NCBI GenBank assembly: GCA_016931895.1
Contig: JAFGDY010000056.1
Span: 1-47,483, forward strand
Source: Anaerolineae bacterium
GTDB taxonomy: Bacteria; Chloroflexota; Anaerolineae; 4572-78; J111
Direction of reading: 5' to 3'
DNA length: 47,483 bases
Of the stretch, positions 24,953-33,326 are shown in pieces; position 1 is the first letter of the stretch, and each line of letters starts with the position of its first letter. The position numbers and the translations under genes were made by a program. Below the pieces are notes generated by a model. It ran no database searches. It saw nothing but the letters and a program-made list of their open reading frames with translations, and was not told the DNA's origin.

Positions 24953-25141
24953 ATGAACGCTTTACAGAGAACCATCACCATCGGAGTTGATCTACCCAGT
25001 GTCATTCATGACTGGTTCACCACAAAGTTGGATGAGCCAGCCCACCCCAATGTCCCTGAACAAAATAGTGAATTGGATGAAAATCAGGAGTCAACGCATC
25101 CGGTGTGGAATGGCGATTTAGATGAGCCTATCTGGTGGTAA
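24953..25141 (+). CDS. 62-residue acidic small protein of unknown function
   Basis: The ATG at 24953 has a near-perfect AGGAGG site 5 nt upstream, strong evidence of translation. The start chosen trims 28 residues from the longest frame. The peptide opens MNALQRTITIGVDLPSVIHD, has a polar Glu/Asn/Pro-rich middle and ends GDLDEPIWW. It has no cysteines, signal peptide or membrane helix. The stop codon is 2 nt before the ATG of the receiver-only protein, and an acyltransferase-3 membrane protein follows, so the three are one operon. Possible roles include a partner or inhibitor of the receiver or a modified-peptide precursor; nothing in the sequence decides. It does not resemble a family known to me. 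Confidence 0.65.
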   Translation: MNALQRTITIGVDLPSVIHDWFTTKLDEPAHPNVPEQNSELDENQESTHPVWNGDLDEPIWW

Positions 25142-25143
25142 AA

Positions 25144-25566
25144 ATGACGGCAACGAGTGTACATTCCTCTCCAATTGAATCGACCAGGATAACGGTGCTT
25201 ATCGTAGACAATTTGGCTCACGTCCGACAAGGGATCAAAACTCTGCTGCAACTGGCAGACGATTTCGAAGTGGTCGGTGAGGCAGCCAACGGTTTGGAAG
25301 CCGTGCAGATGGCTGAGCAATTGAGGCCCGATATTGTCATTATGGATCTAAAAATGCCGGAGATGGATGGCTTTGAGGCCACCCGGCAAATCAAGAGCCG
25401 CCATCTGGCCGGGGGCGTAATAACGCTCACCCTCTATGGTAGCCAACACAATCGGGAACGAGCCGCACAGGTCGGGGCTGACGCCTTCATTGAGAAAGAC
25501 GCAGCCGCCGGCATGTTAGAAAAAAAGATACGCGAAATTTATAAAACCATTCAACATTTTAATTAA
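25144..25566 (+). CDS. receiver-only (single-domain) response regulator, altered acidic pocket
   Basis: A 140-aa protein with just a CheY-like receiver domain and no output domain. Phospho-accepting Asp68 (DIVIMDLKMPEMDG), the switch Thr (VITLTLYG) and the Lys (FIEKDA) are present. The usual Asp-Asp pair that binds Mg is VDN (VLIVDNLAHVRQG), so one acidic residue is replaced by Asn. It is closely related to the NarL regulator 1 kb upstream, with near-identical DNA around the GEAANGLEAV segment, which suggests a duplication that lost the DNA-binding domain. The ATG at 25144 is preferred over a GTG at 25135 that overlaps the previous gene. Confidence 0.82.
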   Translation: MTATSVHSSPIESTRITVLIVDNLAHVRQGIKTLLQLADDFEVVGEAANGLEAVQMAEQLRPDIVIMDLKMPEMDGFEATRQIKSRHLAGGVITLTLYGSQHNRERAAQVGADAFIEKDAAAGMLEKKIREIYKTIQHFN

Positions 25567-25583
25567 TTCCCAGGAGGATAATG

Positions 25584-26792
25584 ATGACAACTCTATCAAT
25601 CAATGCAGCAAATAGAGCTATAGAAATGCCGATATCGGCTAAAGCAGTGGCCAAAGCTCGATTATATTTTATTGATAATTTAAGAATATTGCTGATCACC
25701 CTGGTGGTTCTGCTCCACTTATCCATCACTTACGGCCATGGCGGGGGATGGTATTATTATGAAGGTCAGCCGGACGACCTCACCACTATCCTGCTTACAA
25801 TGTTTAACGCCGTGAACCAAGCTTTCTTTATGGGCTTCTTTTTTATGATATCGGCCTATTTCACCCCCGGTTCTTATGATCGCAAGGGGGCCAGGCTGTT
25901 TCTCAAAGATCGGCTTTTGCGTTTGGGCATCCCCTTGCTGTTCTACATGATCATCATCGAGCCACTGCTCGTTTACGTACTGATGGTTAATGTTGACGGC
26001 TTCGAGGGGTCCGTGTGGCGGGGCCTGGCCCGATATTTTGAAACTCATTATTTGGAAAATATCAGGCTGGGCGTCGGCCCTTTGTGGTTTGTTGAAACCT
26101 TGTTGATCTTCGCCGCCATCTACGTGCTGTGGCAACGATTAGCAAAGCCTGGGATTCCTGTCCCGTCCCAGCGTGATGAAAAAGTGCCCGGTAATATGGC
26201 AATTGCCATGTTCGCCCTGGCTCTGGGGGTAGTCAGTTTTATCGTGCGGATATGGCTGCCCATAGGTTGGAATTTTGACCTGTTGAATCTGCAATTTCCC
26301 TACTTTCCCCAATACATCGCTCTGTTTGCACTCGGTCTGATGGCCTATCGCCGTAATTGGTTTATGAGCATATCCGAGGCCACCGGCAAATTGTGGCGCA
26401 ACATCACCATCGCCCTCATTGTGCTGTTCCCCGCTATGATCATATTTGGCGGAGCGGACGACCCCACCCCATTTATGGGCAGCGTTCATTGGCAGGCTTT
26501 GGCTTTGGCCCTGTGGGAGCAACTCCTTTGTATGGCGATGATCATCACCCTCCTGGTCTGGTTCCGCCAGCGGTTTAATCATCAGAGTAACCTGACCAAA
26601 ACAATGTCGGACAGCGTCTACACCGTGTATATTATTCACGCCCCGGTTGCGGTTATGGTTGCGCTGGCTTTGCAGGATTTGAGCCTGTACCCATTGATCA
26701 AGTTCCCTTTAGTGGCCCTCATTGTGGTCCCGCTCTGTTTCTGGCTGGCTACCTTTATCCGCAAACTCCCGCTGGCCAGAAATATCCTATAA
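25584..26792 (+). CDS. acyltransferase 3 (OafA/MdoC-like) membrane protein
   Basis: A 402-aa polytopic protein of the acyltransferase-3 family, which transfers acetyl, succinyl or similar groups to glycans, peptidoglycan or lipids at the membrane. The N-terminal IDNLRILLITLVVLLHLSIT contains the conserved His of the first helix, and about ten hydrophobic segments follow. Start ATG 25584 (the second of two adjacent ATGs) has AGGAGG at 6 nt. It lies 17 nt after the receiver-only gene. The N-terminal 25 residues before helix 1 are a short cytoplasmic extension. Substrate unknown; a link to the small peptide upstream is only inferred from operon structure. Confidence 0.85.
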   Translation: MTTLSINAANRAIEMPISAKAVAKARLYFIDNLRILLITLVVLLHLSITYGHGGGWYYYEGQPDDLTTILLTMFNAVNQAFFMGFFFMISAYFTPGSYDRKGARLFLKDRLLRLGIPLLFYMIIIEPLLVYVLMVNVDGFEGSVWRGLARYFETHYLENIRLGVGPLWFVETLLIFAAIYVLWQRLAKPGIPVPSQRDEKVPGNMAIAMFALALGVVSFIVRIWLPIGWNFDLLNLQFPYFPQYIALFALGLMAYRRNWFMSISEATGKLWRNITIALIVLFPAMIIFGGADDPTPFMGSVHWQALALALWEQLLCMAMIITLLVWFRQRFNHQSNLTKTMSDSVYTVYIIHAPVAVMVALALQDLSLYPLIKFPLVALIVVPLCFWLATFIRKLPLARNIL

Positions 26793-26954
26793 AACGCAAC
26801 ATTCGATAAGCTGGAGATTTTTGTAGAAGTTACACAGTTCACCTTTCCAGAAGCTAAATTCAGTTTCTGGGAAGATTTTATAACTGCGTAATTTTTTATT
26901 ACGTACCAACAGTCGCTCAAGTCGTGTTTAATAGAGCGGAGTGTTTGATTTGGG

Positions 26955-26984
26955 TTGGCCGTGTTGACCAAGTTGGTGTAAAAT
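26955..26984 (+). promoter_or_regulatory. putative promoter of the GH9 gene
   Basis: TTGGCC (26955-26960), an 18-nt spacer and TAAAAT (26979-26984) lie about 140 nt upstream of the GH9 ATG. Confidence 0.35.
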
Positions 26985-27065
26985 CAGGTTGTACTCGCCA
27001 GGAGATTTTTTGTCCACCGCCTAAATGGAGCGAGGGGTCTCATTGCAAAAATAGAGGTGAGGCAA

Positions 27066-27086
27066 CTCAAGGTAGGCTATCTTGAG
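27066..27086. promoter_or_regulatory. operator-like palindrome before the GH9 gene
   Basis: A 21-bp inverted repeat CTCAAG(G)TAG-g-CTA(T)CTTGAG with one G-T mismatch lies 37 nt before the ATG. It overlaps a second short repeat, TTGAG/CTCAA (27082-27097). It could be a repressor site or an mRNA hairpin in the leader. Confidence 0.4.
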
Positions 27087-27123
27087 CAAATACTCAATCT
27101 CTAATCTAACCGGAAGGAAATTA

Positions 27124-29571
27124 ATGAACATTCACCAACCTTTAAATGCGGCCAATGATCTCAACCTGAATGACCTCGACTATTTTGAAACGCGCGGGCT
27201 TAATGTGCTGGTTTTTAGCAATTGGTACAACAGCAACTTTAGCGATTCTAAAATAAGTGGCGTGGAAATTATCCACCATGAAGTGCGCACCGCCACCAAT
27301 GGCGACGTAAGACTGCACTCCACCCCCGAACAATGGGACCCTATCCCTGAATTTGTAAAACGCGAAGTAGATAGACGCGCTAATCGGATTGAGGCTTATG
27401 CCAGATATGCCGAATATGATTTTGATTTTATGATCAGGGCCGAGGCGCGCGAGGGCGGTATCCTGCTGAGTGTTCATCTTGAAAAGCCGCTACCTGACGA
27501 GCTTGAGGGCCGGGCCGGCTTTAACCTGGAATTCCTGCCCACCGCCTATTTTGGCAAAGCGTACCTTATGGATGGCCAAAGCGGGATTTTTCCACTCTAT
27601 CCCGGCGGCCCAACGGCCGTGGACAAGGCGGGCCAGGTTGAGCCAAAACCCATTGCCGCCGGTAAAACCCTGGTCTTGGCCCCGGAAGACCCGGCGCGGC
27701 GCGTCACCATAGCCGCCAGGGATGGTAGCAAGCTGCTACTGTTTGATGGCCGCAATAAAGCCCAAAACGGCTGGTATGTGGTGCGCAGCCTGATCCCGGC
27801 GGGCAAATCCGGCCAGGTTATTGAATGGCGACTGGCGGCTAACACGATTCCCTATTGGACGCGCCCGCCGATGATCGCCCATTCGCAGGTTGGTTACCAT
27901 CCCTGGCAAAACAAAATTGCCGTGATCGAACTTGACAAAAACGATAGCTCGCAGGCCACGGCTCGCCTCCTGAAAGTCACCGAAACAGGCGCATTAAAGG
28001 AAAAACTCAAGGGTGAGATCAAAGAATGGGGGCAATATCTCAGATATAACTACTTCACGTTTGATTTTACCGCTATCAAAGAAAGTGGGCTGTATGTTAT
28101 TGAATACGGCCAACAACGTACCAGACCCTTTGGCATTGCCGAAGATGTATTTGAAAATGCCTGGCAACCCACCCTGGACATCTTTTTTCCGGCCCAGATG
28201 GACCACCTATACGTGAATGAAGCGTATCGCGTTTGGCATGGCGCCGCCCATCTTGATGATGCTTTGCAGGCGCCGGTGGATCACGTGCATTTTGATTTGT
28301 ACGCCCAAGGCCCCACCACCGACACCCCTTACCAACCAGGCCAGCATATTCCGGGCTTGAATGTGGGCGGCTGGTTTGATGCCGGGGATTTTGATATTCG
28401 CACCCAGTCACAATACGCAGTCGTGTTGAGTATGGTGCAAACCTGGGAAAGCTTTGGCCTGAATAGGGATGAGACCACGATTGATCAGGAAAAGCGCTAT
28501 GTGGACATACACCACCCCGACGGCAAACCCGATTTGCTACAGCAGATTGAACACGGCGTGCTGGCCCTCATTGCGCAACACCGCGCGGTTGGCCACGCCA
28601 TTCCCGGCATCATTGCGGCCAACATCTCCCAATATACCCATCTGGGGGATGCCATGACCATGACCGATAATATTGTAACCGAAGACCCCGAACTGGCTAC
28701 CCGCAAACGGGATGGATTTAATAACAGCCCGATTGACGATCGCTGGGCTTTTACCAGTAAATCTACCCCCTTGAACTACGGCTCTAGTGCCGCTTTGGCC
28801 GCCGCCAGCCGCGCTTTGCGTGGCTTCAATGATGAACTGGCGGTTGAATGTTTGGCTACGGCTGAAAAAGTATGGATAGAGGAACACAGCCATGCGCCAG
28901 ACACTTTTTCTCACGGCAACACCACCGGCGGCAGCCTGGAAGAAGAGGAACTCAAAGCGGCTGTTGAACTATTGATCTGCACCAAAGAGGCTAAATATGC
29001 CACCCGGATAGAAGCATTGTGGCCGACGATTGAAAACCAGTTTGCCCACAATGCGGCAATGGCCGCGCGGGCGATGCCTTATATGAATGAAACTTATGCA
29101 GCCAAATTAGAAAAGTTGGTTCAAGCTTATAAAAATGAATTGGCCGAGTTTGATAAAATCAATCCTTTTGGCGTGCCTATTTCCAGGGGAGGGTGGGCCG
29201 GAAACGGCCAGATTATTGGCTGGGCCATTACCAATTATTTATTGCACAAAGCCTTTCCCAACATCATTGAGCCCGAATATACGTTTAGAGGCTTAAACTA
29301 TATCTATGGCTGCCATCCTGGCTCTAATATTTCCTTTGTTTCGGGCGTTGGCGCCCATTCAAAAAAGGTGGCCTATGGCACCAACCGGGCTGATTTTTCA
29401 TTTATTGCCGGCGGCGTTGTGCCGGGGGTTTTAATTATTGAGCCGGATTTCCCTGAAAACCAGGAAGACTGGCCCTTTTTATGGGGCGAGAATGAATATG
29501 TGATTAATGTCGGCGCGGGATATATCTTCCTGGTCAATGCCGCCAATGATTTATTGAACGGGACCAGCTGA
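27124..29571 (+). CDS. glycoside hydrolase family 9 protein (cellulase-type)
   Basis: An 815-aa protein. The N-terminal 270 residues are unassigned and partly beta-rich. An Ig-like cellulase N-domain follows at about 275-370 (MIAHSQVGYHPWQNKIAVIE), then the GH9 catalytic domain from about 375. The catalytic base motif GGWFDAGDFD (Asp near 419 and 422) and the C-terminal acid motif WGENEYVINVGAGY (Glu near 789) are both present. GH9 enzymes cleave beta-1,4-glucans, with some acting on glucosaminides. ATG 27124 is chosen because GGAAGGAAA stands upstream; the longer frame begins at a TTG. No signal peptide is visible, so a cytoplasmic role on short imported oligosaccharides is possible. The gene runs convergent to ecfT with 8 nt between stops. 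Confidence 0.85.
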   Translation: MNIHQPLNAANDLNLNDLDYFETRGLNVLVFSNWYNSNFSDSKISGVEIIHHEVRTATNGDVRLHSTPEQWDPIPEFVKREVDRRANRIEAYARYAEYDFDFMIRAEAREGGILLSVHLEKPLPDELEGRAGFNLEFLPTAYFGKAYLMDGQSGIFPLYPGGPTAVDKAGQVEPKPIAAGKTLVLAPEDPARRVTIAARDGSKLLLFDGRNKAQNGWYVVRSLIPAGKSGQVIEWRLAANTIPYWTRPPMIAHSQVGYHPWQNKIAVIELDKNDSSQATARLLKVTETGALKEKLKGEIKEWGQYLRYNYFTFDFTAIKESGLYVIEYGQQRTRPFGIAEDVFENAWQPTLDIFFPAQMDHLYVNEAYRVWHGAAHLDDALQAPVDHVHFDLYAQGPTTDTPYQPGQHIPGLNVGGWFDAGDFDIRTQSQYAVVLSMVQTWESFGLNRDETTIDQEKRYVDIHHPDGKPDLLQQIEHGVLALIAQHRAVGHAIPGIIAANISQYTHLGDAMTMTDNIVTEDPELATRKRDGFNNSPIDDRWAFTSKSTPLNYGSSAALAAASRALRGFNDELAVECLATAEKVWIEEHSHAPDTFSHGNTTGGSLEEEELKAAVELLICTKEAKYATRIEALWPTIENQFAHNAAMAARAMPYMNETYAAKLEKLVQAYKNELAEFDKINPFGVPISRGGWAGNGQIIGWAITNYLLHKAFPNIIEPEYTFRGLNYIYGCHPGSNISFVSGVGAHSKKVAYGTNRADFSFIAGGVVPGVLIIEPDFPENQEDWPFLWGENEYVINVGAGYIFLVNAANDLLNGTS

Positions 29572-29579
29572 GATTTATA

Positions 29580-30368
29580 CTAAAGTCGGGGCAGCACCGC
29601 GCCGTAACCCTGCCAGCGCAAGTAGAGCATGCCCAACCACACCAGGGCCAATACAATCAATACGGCGTAATCTCCCCCTCTCATTTGCGGATTGAGATAC
29701 AACGACCGTTGATGTTCCGGGCTAAAGCCGCGTGATTCCAGGGCCATGGCCAGCAGGTTGGTATGACGGATGGCGTAGATAAACAATGGCACGGCCAGGG
29801 GAATGAATTTTCCGGCCCGGGTGAAAATATTGCCAGATTCCAGGTCCAGGCCGCGCGAGATTTGGGCCTGCACAATGGTGGCCCCGGCCCCGGCAAAGGT
29901 GGGCACCAGCCGGAAGGCCGTGGAAAGGGCAAAGGCAAAGGGATAGGGCAGCTTCAGGCGGATTAAGCCGTTGGTTAATTCCTCATTCTTTGTGGTTGAG
30001 AGCAACAGCAGGCCGGAGCCGACAAAAGTCGAAAGCCGCAACCCCATCGCCAGGCCGTAGAGCAACGACTCCTGGCTAACCTGCAACCGGCCCCACGACC
30101 AGAGCACGGTCGGCCCCTCGGCAAAAAAGGGCCACATCACAGTGCTGAACACGGTCAGCAAAACCAGGATAAAGCGCAAGCGCCAGAAATTGGGCAGAGC
30201 TTTGGCCGCAACGGCAATGGCGAACACGAACAGGGTCACACTGCCCACGCCCAGGGGATGGTTAAAGGTTAAGGCCATCATAAAGAGAATGAACATGCCA
30301 ATGAGCTTGGTGCGCGGGTCCAGCCGGTGAAACCAGGTATTTTCGTCGAGATATAAAAAGATATTCAT
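29580..30368 (-). CDS. ecfT: ECF transporter transmembrane (T) component
   Basis: A 262-aa EcfT/CbiQ-family membrane protein that couples the ATPases to the S component in energy-coupling-factor vitamin or metal transporters. It has five to six hydrophobic segments. The N-terminal WFHRLDPRTKLIGMF and the ALESRGFSPEHQRSLY motif, the second coupling helix that docks on the ATPase, are family-typical. Its start overlaps the stop of the double-ATPase gene by 4 nt, so the genes are translationally coupled. It is the last gene of the S-A-T operon. Confidence 0.9.
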   Translation of the reverse strand: MNIFLYLDENTWFHRLDPRTKLIGMFILFMMALTFNHPLGVGSVTLFVFAIAVAAKALPNFWRLRFILVLLTVFSTVMWPFFAEGPTVLWSWGRLQVSQESLLYGLAMGLRLSTFVGSGLLLLSTTKNEELTNGLIRLKLPYPFAFALSTAFRLVPTFAGAGATIVQAQISRGLDLESGNIFTRAGKFIPLAVPLFIYAIRHTNLLAMALESRGFSPEHQRSLYLNPQMRGGDYAVLIVLALVWLGMLYLRWQGYGAVLPRL

Positions 30369-32041
30369 CGCGCTTTTAACTCCTGGGCCATTTTCCCCAC
30401 GGTGAGCGCCTGGGTACCCAGCCAGTTACCCAGGCGCAACAATGTGGGCGGCCGCAGAGCGGCTGCGGCCAGCTCGGTTTCGTGGGCAAAGACGGCCCGG
30501 GTTGGACCGTCCAGCATCACCTGGCCATCTTGCAACACAATTGTGCGCCGGGCATACTCCACGGCTACCCACATTGAATGGGTGATGATGATGATGGTAT
30601 GCCCCTGTTGGTTGAGCGTGTGCAGCATGTCCATCATACTCCGCTGGTGATGATAGTCCAATCCCGTGGTCGGCTCGTCAAGAATGATCACCTGGGGTTG
30701 AGCGGCCAGCACCGAGGCCACCGCCACTCGCTGGCGTTCGCCTTTGGTCAAGATGAAGGGCACTTCTTCCTCGTAGCCGGAGAGACCCACCACCGCCAAA
30801 GCCTCGCCCACCCGCCGGTTGGCGGTTTGGGCGTCAAAACCGGCCACCTTGAGGCTAAACCCCACCTCCTCGCGCACCGTGTTGGCAAAAATTTGGTGAT
30901 CAGGGTTTTGGAAAACATAACCTACGGTTTGGGCCAATTTGCGGCGACCGATCTCCCGGGCCGGACGGCCGGCCACGCGGATTTCGCCGCTGGTCGGTTG
31001 TAACAGGCCGTTAAAATGTTTGGCCAGAGTAGTTTTGCCCGAACCGTTCTGCCCCAAAACAGCTACGAACTCGCCTTCATTGATCTTCACATTCACCTGA
31101 CGCAGGGCCTCAACGCTGCGGGTGGGGTAAATGTGCCTGACCTCCTGCGCCTCCAAAATGGCCGGGCGGCCGGTGTTGGCGGCCGGGAAGGAAAGATTAA
31201 GGGGACGCGGCTGGGCCAGGTGATGTTTTTCGATGGCTGCCCTGGCTTCGGCCAGGGTGAGGGGCGAGCCGGGCCAGCCCATCTTTTGAAAAAGCTCTAC
31301 GGTGGGCGGCGGTTTGACCCCACAGGCTTCGAGCGCGGCCAGATCGGTCATCACCTGGCGAGGAGGCCCCTGGGCCATAATCCGGCCCTTTTGCATGAGC
31401 CAAACCTGGTCGGCCTGCTCGGCCGTTTCCGGCTCGTGGTCAACAATGAGCAGCGTTCGATTTTCTTGACGCAGCAGGTCGGCCACCGATAGGACTTCCT
31501 CCCGGCCTAGCGGGTCAAGGTCGGTGGTCGGCTCGTCCATCACCAGCATGCCCGGCTCCAGGGCCAGCACCGAGGCAATGGCCAGACGCTGTTTTTGCCC
31601 GCCGGATAGGCTGGCCGGTTCGCGCTGGCGCATCGCTGCCAGGCCCACAAAATCCAGGTAGCGCGTGATACGCCGCTCAATTTCGTCACGGTTCAGGCGA
31701 TGGTTTTCCGGGCCAAAGGCGACCTCCAGCTCCACGCTGGTAGAAAAAAGCTGGGCCTCAAAGTCTTGCAACACCAGCCCCACCAGCCGCGACATTTCGG
31801 CCACCCGGGCTTCGCTCACCACTTGCTCTTTAACGGTCACCCGGCCCTGATAATCGCCCCGAAAGAACCGGGGCACGAGAGCATTGAGCGCGTAACACAG
31901 GCTTGATTTGCCTGCGCCCCCGTGCCCCATTAATACCGCAAACGTGCCGTCCTCAATCTGGCCGTTGACATGGTTGAGGGCCGGTTGTTGGGTTTCTCGA
32001 TAGGTAAAACTCAAGTCTTCAATTAAGGCGGCAATGCCCAT
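30365..32041 (-). CDS. ECF transporter double ATPase (fused A and A' domains)
   Basis: A 558-aa protein with two complete ABC ATPase domains, so one polypeptide replaces EcfA and EcfA'. Domain 1 has the Walker A motif GHGGAGKSS (about residues 39-47), signature LSGGQKQR and Walker B LVMDEPTTDLDP. Domain 2 has the Walker A motif GQNGSGKTT (near 330), an unusual signature LTKGERQR in place of LSGGQ, and VIILDEPTTGLD. The ATG at 32041 is chosen because conserved sequence starts here (MGIAALIEDLSFTY) and a GGGAG site precedes it; the longer frame runs into the neighbouring gene. It powers import through the S and T proteins encoded on either side. Confidence 0.92.
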   Translation of the reverse strand: MGIAALIEDLSFTYRETQQPALNHVNGQIEDGTFAVLMGHGGAGKSSLCYALNALVPRFFRGDYQGRVTVKEQVVSEARVAEMSRLVGLVLQDFEAQLFSTSVELEVAFGPENHRLNRDEIERRITRYLDFVGLAAMRQREPASLSGGQKQRLAIASVLALEPGMLVMDEPTTDLDPLGREEVLSVADLLRQENRTLLIVDHEPETAEQADQVWLMQKGRIMAQGPPRQVMTDLAALEACGVKPPPTVELFQKMGWPGSPLTLAEARAAIEKHHLAQPRPLNLSFPAANTGRPAILEAQEVRHIYPTRSVEALRQVNVKINEGEFVAVLGQNGSGKTTLAKHFNGLLQPTSGEIRVAGRPAREIGRRKLAQTVGYVFQNPDHQIFANTVREEVGFSLKVAGFDAQTANRRVGEALAVVGLSGYEEEVPFILTKGERQRVAVASVLAAQPQVIILDEPTTGLDYHHQRSMMDMLHTLNQQGHTIIIITHSMWVAVEYARRTIVLQDGQVMLDGPTRAVFAHETELAAAALRPPTLLRLGNWLGTQALTVGKMAQELKAR

Positions 32042-32061
32042 TTGCGGACTCCCGGCTGGCG

Positions 32062-32811
32062 CTACAGCAAGATGCTGCCAACAATAATAACAATGGCGAA
32101 AATGACGCCGATGGTCAGGGCCTGGCCAGTCAATAGATAACCTCCCAAAATCCAACCAAGCAGCGCGCCGGCCGTGACCAGCCAGGCGCCAATAACCCCG
32201 GCAATGGGCTTGCCGATGTCTGATTCTTCCATCACGTCCCACCAAACCAGGCCCAGTTGTTTTTTGGTGACGCCATAGATGGCCAGCAGCAAAATGCCCC
32301 CAATCAATCCGCCCACCGTATCGTTAATGGCAATGATGCTGACCAGGATAGGGTAAGGCACCAGCCCCAATGCAGCTACTCCCGTAGCGATGATCACGCC
32401 GCAGGCAGCGGCGGAAACCAGGGCAATAACAATGTAGAGCACCCACGAGCGCCAATTGGCCACCGCCAGTTCCCGCTGGCCGTCGGCCAGGGGTTTGAGC
32501 GTGGCCCACATGGTGTAGGGCAGGTAACCCAGCAAAAAGTTGCCGATAAAACCAAAGACACTGCCCGGCCCTAACGTGCCGCCAAAGATATCGCCGATGA
32601 GATTGCCGATGGCCGAACCCCAGGCGCCGGCCGGCCCAAACAACAGGCCAAAAACCATCGGAAAGATGTTGGCCACCCTTACCTCGGTGATGCCGGGAAT
32701 AAGGGGAATAGCGGTTTTAAAGGCGATAAGCGCCGCGCCGTAGATGGCGGCACATACTGCCACCAGGATGATCATCCTGGTATTCTTCCACATTGAAAAA
32801 GCAGCCTTCAT
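32062..32811 (-). CDS. ECF transporter S-component-like membrane protein
   Basis: A 249-aa protein with about seven hydrophobic segments. The segment ITEVRVANIFPMVFGLLFGPAGAWGSAIGNLIGDIFGG resembles QueT-like and related S components that bind vitamins or precursors. A strong AAGGAG site precedes the ATG. As first gene of the S-A-T operon it gives the transporter its specificity. The substrate cannot be named: no riboswitch or biosynthetic gene is adjacent to indicate it. The C-terminal 60 residues add extra membrane segments beyond the usual S-component length of about 190. Confidence 0.75.
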   Translation of the reverse strand: MKAAFSMWKNTRMIILVAVCAAIYGAALIAFKTAIPLIPGITEVRVANIFPMVFGLLFGPAGAWGSAIGNLIGDIFGGTLGPGSVFGFIGNFLLGYLPYTMWATLKPLADGQRELAVANWRSWVLYIVIALVSAAACGVIIATGVAALGLVPYPILVSIIAINDTVGGLIGGILLLAIYGVTKKQLGLVWWDVMEESDIGKPIAGVIGAWLVTAGALLGWILGGYLLTGQALTIGVIFAIVIIVGSILL

Positions 32812-32838
32812 TGCGTTTGTCTCCTTTCACTTTACGTA

Positions 32839-32904
32839 TTAAATTTTTGGATCACGAGAAAAATAGCGGAAGCGTTGCTCTACCTTGGTCCGTTCAATAA
32901 CCAT
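32839..32904 (-). CDS. possible 21-codon leader ORF with extended Shine-Dalgarno
   Basis: In the leader of the ECF operon AAGGAGGTGAT matches the 16S anti-Shine-Dalgarno over 11 nt and runs directly into an ATG that opens a 21-codon frame (MVIERTKVEQRFRYFSRDPKI). The spacing (2 nt from GGAGG) is too short for efficient initiation. It may be a leader peptide, a ribosome-trapping site or chance; the frame also extends upstream to a GTG at 33060. Confidence 0.2.
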   Translation of the reverse strand: MVIERTKVEQRFRYFSRDPKI

Positions 32905-32956
32905 CACCTCCTTGTGTGCCTGTTGAAGCCGGGGGGATACGGGGGCATCCGTCGGT

Positions 32957-32985
32957 AGTTTATTACAATCAGAAAGAAGTGTCAA
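32957..32985 (-). promoter_or_regulatory. putative ECF operon promoter
   Basis: On the minus strand a perfect TTGACA (32980-32985), a 17-nt spacer and TAAACT (32957-32962, 4 of 6) lie about 145 nt upstream of the S-component ATG. Confidence 0.5.
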
Positions 32986-33060
32986 ACAATTAATGGCCTG
33001 GGCAAGAGATTGTTGATTTTTCGGCAATATGCTATACTTAGCACGGTCATAAAGGAACAC

Positions 33061-33326
33061 TTTTTACTCTGGTAGAAATGTCCCTTTATGCCCGTTGGCA
33101 GTATACCATTGTTCTCGGTGAAAGGAGGTTTTTATTTAGAGCAATGATGGCCAAGATTGACGATTTTCTGACGGTTTACGAGTGATTTGCAAAGGACACC
33201 CATAGGGGACATTCCGGTATTCTCAGAATCTGTCACTGCCCTGCTTGCGCTTATCACCGGCTTTGGATTATTATATCAAAAATAGATAAAGTATTTAGCC
33301 AAGAATAATAAAAAAAGGAGAGGACA
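33061..33326. other. intergenic region upstream of the flavodoxin gene
   Basis: About 265 nt. A possible plus-strand promoter (TTGTTG-N17-TATACT) lies near 33011-33039. A 12-codon frame at 33147 ends in TGA but reads on for 40 more codons; this was judged spurious. Nothing else was seen. Confidence 0.4.

Larger units (their letters stand above)
26793..27123. other. intergenic region with hairpins, promoter and operator-like palindrome
   Basis: A 331-nt gap. It contains an interrupted hairpin CCAGAAGCT/AGTTTCTGG (26847-26870), which may be a weak terminator for the acyltransferase gene, and a GTAAT/ATTAC hairpin near 26887-26904. The putative promoter (26955-26984) and the palindrome at 27066-27086 follow. 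No gene was seen. Confidence 0.5.

Noticed and set aside
33147-33308. 53-codon plus-strand frame with one in-frame TGA, just before the flavodoxin gene (possible selenoprotein or split small gene)
   Set aside because: No SECIS-like hairpin after the TGA, the Shine-Dalgarno is too far from the ATG, and the downstream peptide shows no recognisable pattern.
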